A stretch of 7,275 bases of DNA from RGIG1828 sp045586905 (GTDB lineage: Bacteria > Bacillota > Clostridia > UMGS1810), in contig JAZNBF010000029.1 in the NCBI GenBank assembly GCA_045586905.1, positions 1 through 7,275 on the forward strand, in the 5' to 3' direction. The translations under genes were made by a program, and so were the position numbers. The notes under the pieces are model-generated. The model made no database searches, had not been told where the DNA came from, and was given only the letters and a program-made list of their open reading frames with translations. Below are positions 5,796-7,275 of this stretch, in pieces. The first letter of the stretch is position 1; the number at the start of each line of letters is the position of its first letter.

Positions 5796-7154
5796 GTGAA
5801 ATATCATGAGGTAAAGCTTAATGTGTCGGACACTGAGACACTGAAGCCTGAAATTGCATTAAAGCAGTTTGATTTCGGTTCGGATGCTTTAAGGGTGCTT
5901 TTTTATGACGGTGCAGATGCATATGATCCGTCGCTCGATTTTGATGCGTGCACGTGCAGGGTGATACGACCTGACCGTGAGCTTGATGAAAACTTTTTGT
6001 GGCGTGAAGATGATGATGCAATTGGTGATTTCCCTTCAAATGATGAGGGCATACATTACATTGATGTGCCTGTGAGCCTGATGATGTCATTTGTTGCCGG
6101 TGAGGTGGCAATAGAGCTTTCGTTTATAAAATTTAATGCCGGTGAAATCGTGGCAAGGAAAACTTTAGCCAGGATAGTTATATCTGTGTATGCTTCGATA
6201 TCTTCATACAATGTGATTGAGAAAAAGCAGATAGATATGCTCACTCACATTTTATCTGTGGCTGAGAGCCTGAAGGTGAGCTGCAATGTTGACGAGTATG
6301 TCAGATTTATTGAAAAAGCAATTACCGATGAGCTTGAAAGAGTTAACAATGAAGTTCTCAGAGATGACTCTGAAAGATTGCGCGCTGAAAATGAGGAAGA
6401 GAGAAAAAATGTCGAAGCCTTGAGGATTGAAGCTGAAGCGGAAAGAGCTCTTGCAGAACTTGAGAGAGCTGAAGCTGAGTCGGACCGTGCTGACAATGAA
6501 AGTGCCAGGGCTGAAGCTGAGGAAGTCAGATATAACAGTGAAACGGACCGACGGGTTGCTGAAGCAAGCAGAATTTCACACGAAGAAACGAGAGCAGAGG
6601 CAGAAAATGTGCGCATATCCAATGAGAATTTACGTGTTGCTGCAGAGCTTGACCGAAAAGCTGCTGAAGAGGCCAGGATTGCGTATATCAATTCGGTAAT
6701 TGCTTCAAAGCTTGCAGAGCTTGTAGGCAGTGCACCTGAATCTCTCGACACTCTTTCTGAGCTTTCAAAGGCTCTTGGCGATGATCCGAATTTTGCGACG
6801 ACTGTTTCGGCGCTTATAGGTCAGAAGGTAGACAAGGTGGATGGCAAAGGCCTTAGTGCCAATGATTTTACCAATCTTGAGAAACACAAGCTTTCCGGCA
6901 TCGAGGACGGTGCCAAGGTGAATGTGAAGTCTGACTGGGAATGCGAGGATTCGGGTTCTGATGCATACATAAGGAATAAGCCGGTGCTTTCTGATGTGGC
7001 TCTGAGCGGTAGTTATAACGACTTAAAAGACATGCCTCATATACCGAGTATTGCTGGGTTGGCAAGCATGGAGTATGTGGATGAAAAGCTTGGGGAGATT
7101 GATGCATCACTTGATAAGATTATTGTTAAATATGAATTGGGTGGTGACATTTAA
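5796..7154 (+). CDS. BppU-like tail fibre / receptor-binding protein with coiled-coil shaft
   Basis: This encodes 452 residues from a GTG start. Residues 1-135 (MKYHEVKLNVSD..., with IALKQFDFGSDALRVLFYDG and a strand-rich run to IARIVISVY) resemble the N-terminal domain of the lactococcal baseplate upper protein BppU, which docks fibres to the baseplate. Residues 138-180 form a linker helix. Residues 181-292 are an unbroken charged coiled coil. Residues about 309-340 (SAPESLDTLSELSKALGDD) match the phage fibre repeat motif, followed at 344 by KVDKVDGKGLS, NDFTNLEKHKLSGIEDGA and SDWECEDSGSDAYIRNKP, all common in Firmicutes phage fibres. The last part (SGSYNDLKDMP) continues the fibre-tip style. 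The protein probably forms a trimeric stalk on the tail and contacts the host surface. Its stop overlaps the next start by one base (TAATG), so the pair is translationally coupled. Confidence 0.85.
   Translation: MKYHEVKLNVSDTETLKPEIALKQFDFGSDALRVLFYDGADAYDPSLDFDACTCRVIRPDRELDENFLWREDDDAIGDFPSNDEGIHYIDVPVSLMMSFVAGEVAIELSFIKFNAGEIVARKTLARIVISVYASISSYNVIEKKQIDMLTHILSVAESLKVSCNVDEYVRFIEKAITDELERVNNEVLRDDSERLRAENEEERKNVEALRIEAEAERALAELERAEAESDRADNESARAEAEEVRYNSETDRRVAEASRISHEETRAEAENVRISNENLRVAAELDRKAAEEARIAYINSVIASKLAELVGSAPESLDTLSELSKALGDDPNFATTVSALIGQKVDKVDGKGLSANDFTNLEKHKLSGIEDGAKVNVKSDWECEDSGSDAYIRNKPVLSDVALSGSYNDLKDMPHIPSIAGLASMEYVDEKLGEIDASLDKIIVKYELGGDI
6336..6671 (+). repeat. 16 tandem heptads with fixed Arg and Glu, coiled-coil shaft of the fibre
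   Basis: Residues 181-292 of the fibre read as 16 consecutive seven-residue units of the form x-R-x-x-x-E-x, beginning ERVNNEV and ending DRKAAEE, with no exception to the R and E positions. A seventeenth (ARIAYIN) keeps R only. The DNA is a 21-base imperfect repeat with varied codons. Confidence 0.85.
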
Positions 7155-7275
7155 TGACAACAGGCGAAAAATTTGAAAAGGTTGCAGATGCAGTTTATAA
7201 AAAAGGTGCTTCGGATTTTGGCACACCTTTTGATGTGACAGGCACAAGCCTTGTGACAATTGACAAGGTTCACCC
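7154..7275 (+). CDS. Probable tail/fibre component, 3'-partial
   Basis: The ATG at 7154 shares one base with the TAA of the fibre gene. The frame is open for 40 codons to the right edge: MTTGEKFEKVADAVYKKGASDFGTP..., ending in TSLVTIDKVHP. The only ribosome-binding-site candidate, GGTGG at about 7140-7145, is weak, consistent with coupling to the upstream stop. A short helix then a V-T-I-D-x-V-x-P strand is reminiscent of N-termini of phage tail proteins next to BppU-type fibres, but too little is visible to name it. Confidence 0.6.
   Translation, partial: MTTGEKFEKVADAVYKKGASDFGTPFDVTGTSLVTIDKVH

Noticed and set aside
5949..5958. Palindrome TGCACGTGCA and a similar string near 5570
   Set aside because: Both are inside codons of the structural genes, short, and not placed near a promoter; chance is likely.
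6245..6751. Minus-strand 168-residue Ser/Ala-rich open frame
   Set aside because: It is the antisense of the Arg/Glu heptads, whose repeated codons keep that frame open; not a separate gene.
1..7275. tRNA, CRISPR array, insertion sequence or attachment site
   Set aside because: I saw no tRNA-like fold, regular DNA repeats with spacers, transposase or inverted-repeat ends; the only long inverted repeat is the hairpin at 5409-5450.

Overview
The window reads as part of a tailed-phage or prophage structural operon, most likely from a gut-type Firmicute (Clostridia/Oscillospiraceae-like). I infer this from moderate GC (roughly 40%), strong AGGAG ribosome-binding sites, GTG start use, and fibre motifs common in Firmicutes phages. 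All credible genes are on the + strand and tightly packed. I see no tRNA, rRNA, CRISPR array, insertion sequence, attachment site or convincing promoter.

Region by region. Positions 1-5274 are the 3' part of one very large gene for a multidomain phage 'polyvalent' protein, open at the left edge. The visible part has a zinc-peptidase HExxH motif, an AT-rich module resembling the BECR/LPD3-type nuclease-related domains of polyvalent proteins, a small beta-barrel-like segment, a long helical core resembling LPD38-type regions, one hydrophobic segment, and three diverged C-terminal repeats of about 113 residues. Positions 5280-5780 encode a small protein that may be a head-tail adaptor. Positions 5796-7154 encode a receptor-binding or tail-fibre protein with a BppU-like N-terminus, a very regular heptad coiled coil and a fibre-type tip. 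From 7154 to the right edge is the start of a fourth gene, probably another tail or fibre component.

How they may work together (inference). The adaptor candidate and fibre are virion parts. The giant protein sits in the same operon and combines a protease, a nuclease-like module and a probable membrane-active region. That fits a protein packaged in the capsid and delivered with the DNA. The lack of a tape-measure gene here and the large internal-protein candidate lean towards a short-tailed phage, but the window does not prove it.

The most interesting signals are: (1) the nuclease-like module has its own base composition and lies exactly between two KLSR[N/Q]S motifs; (2) a 16-bp-stem hairpin with a T-tract inside the small gene looks like an intrinsic terminator for the opposite strand; (3) the C-terminal triple repeat; (4) the uninterrupted 16-heptad R/E register in the fibre.
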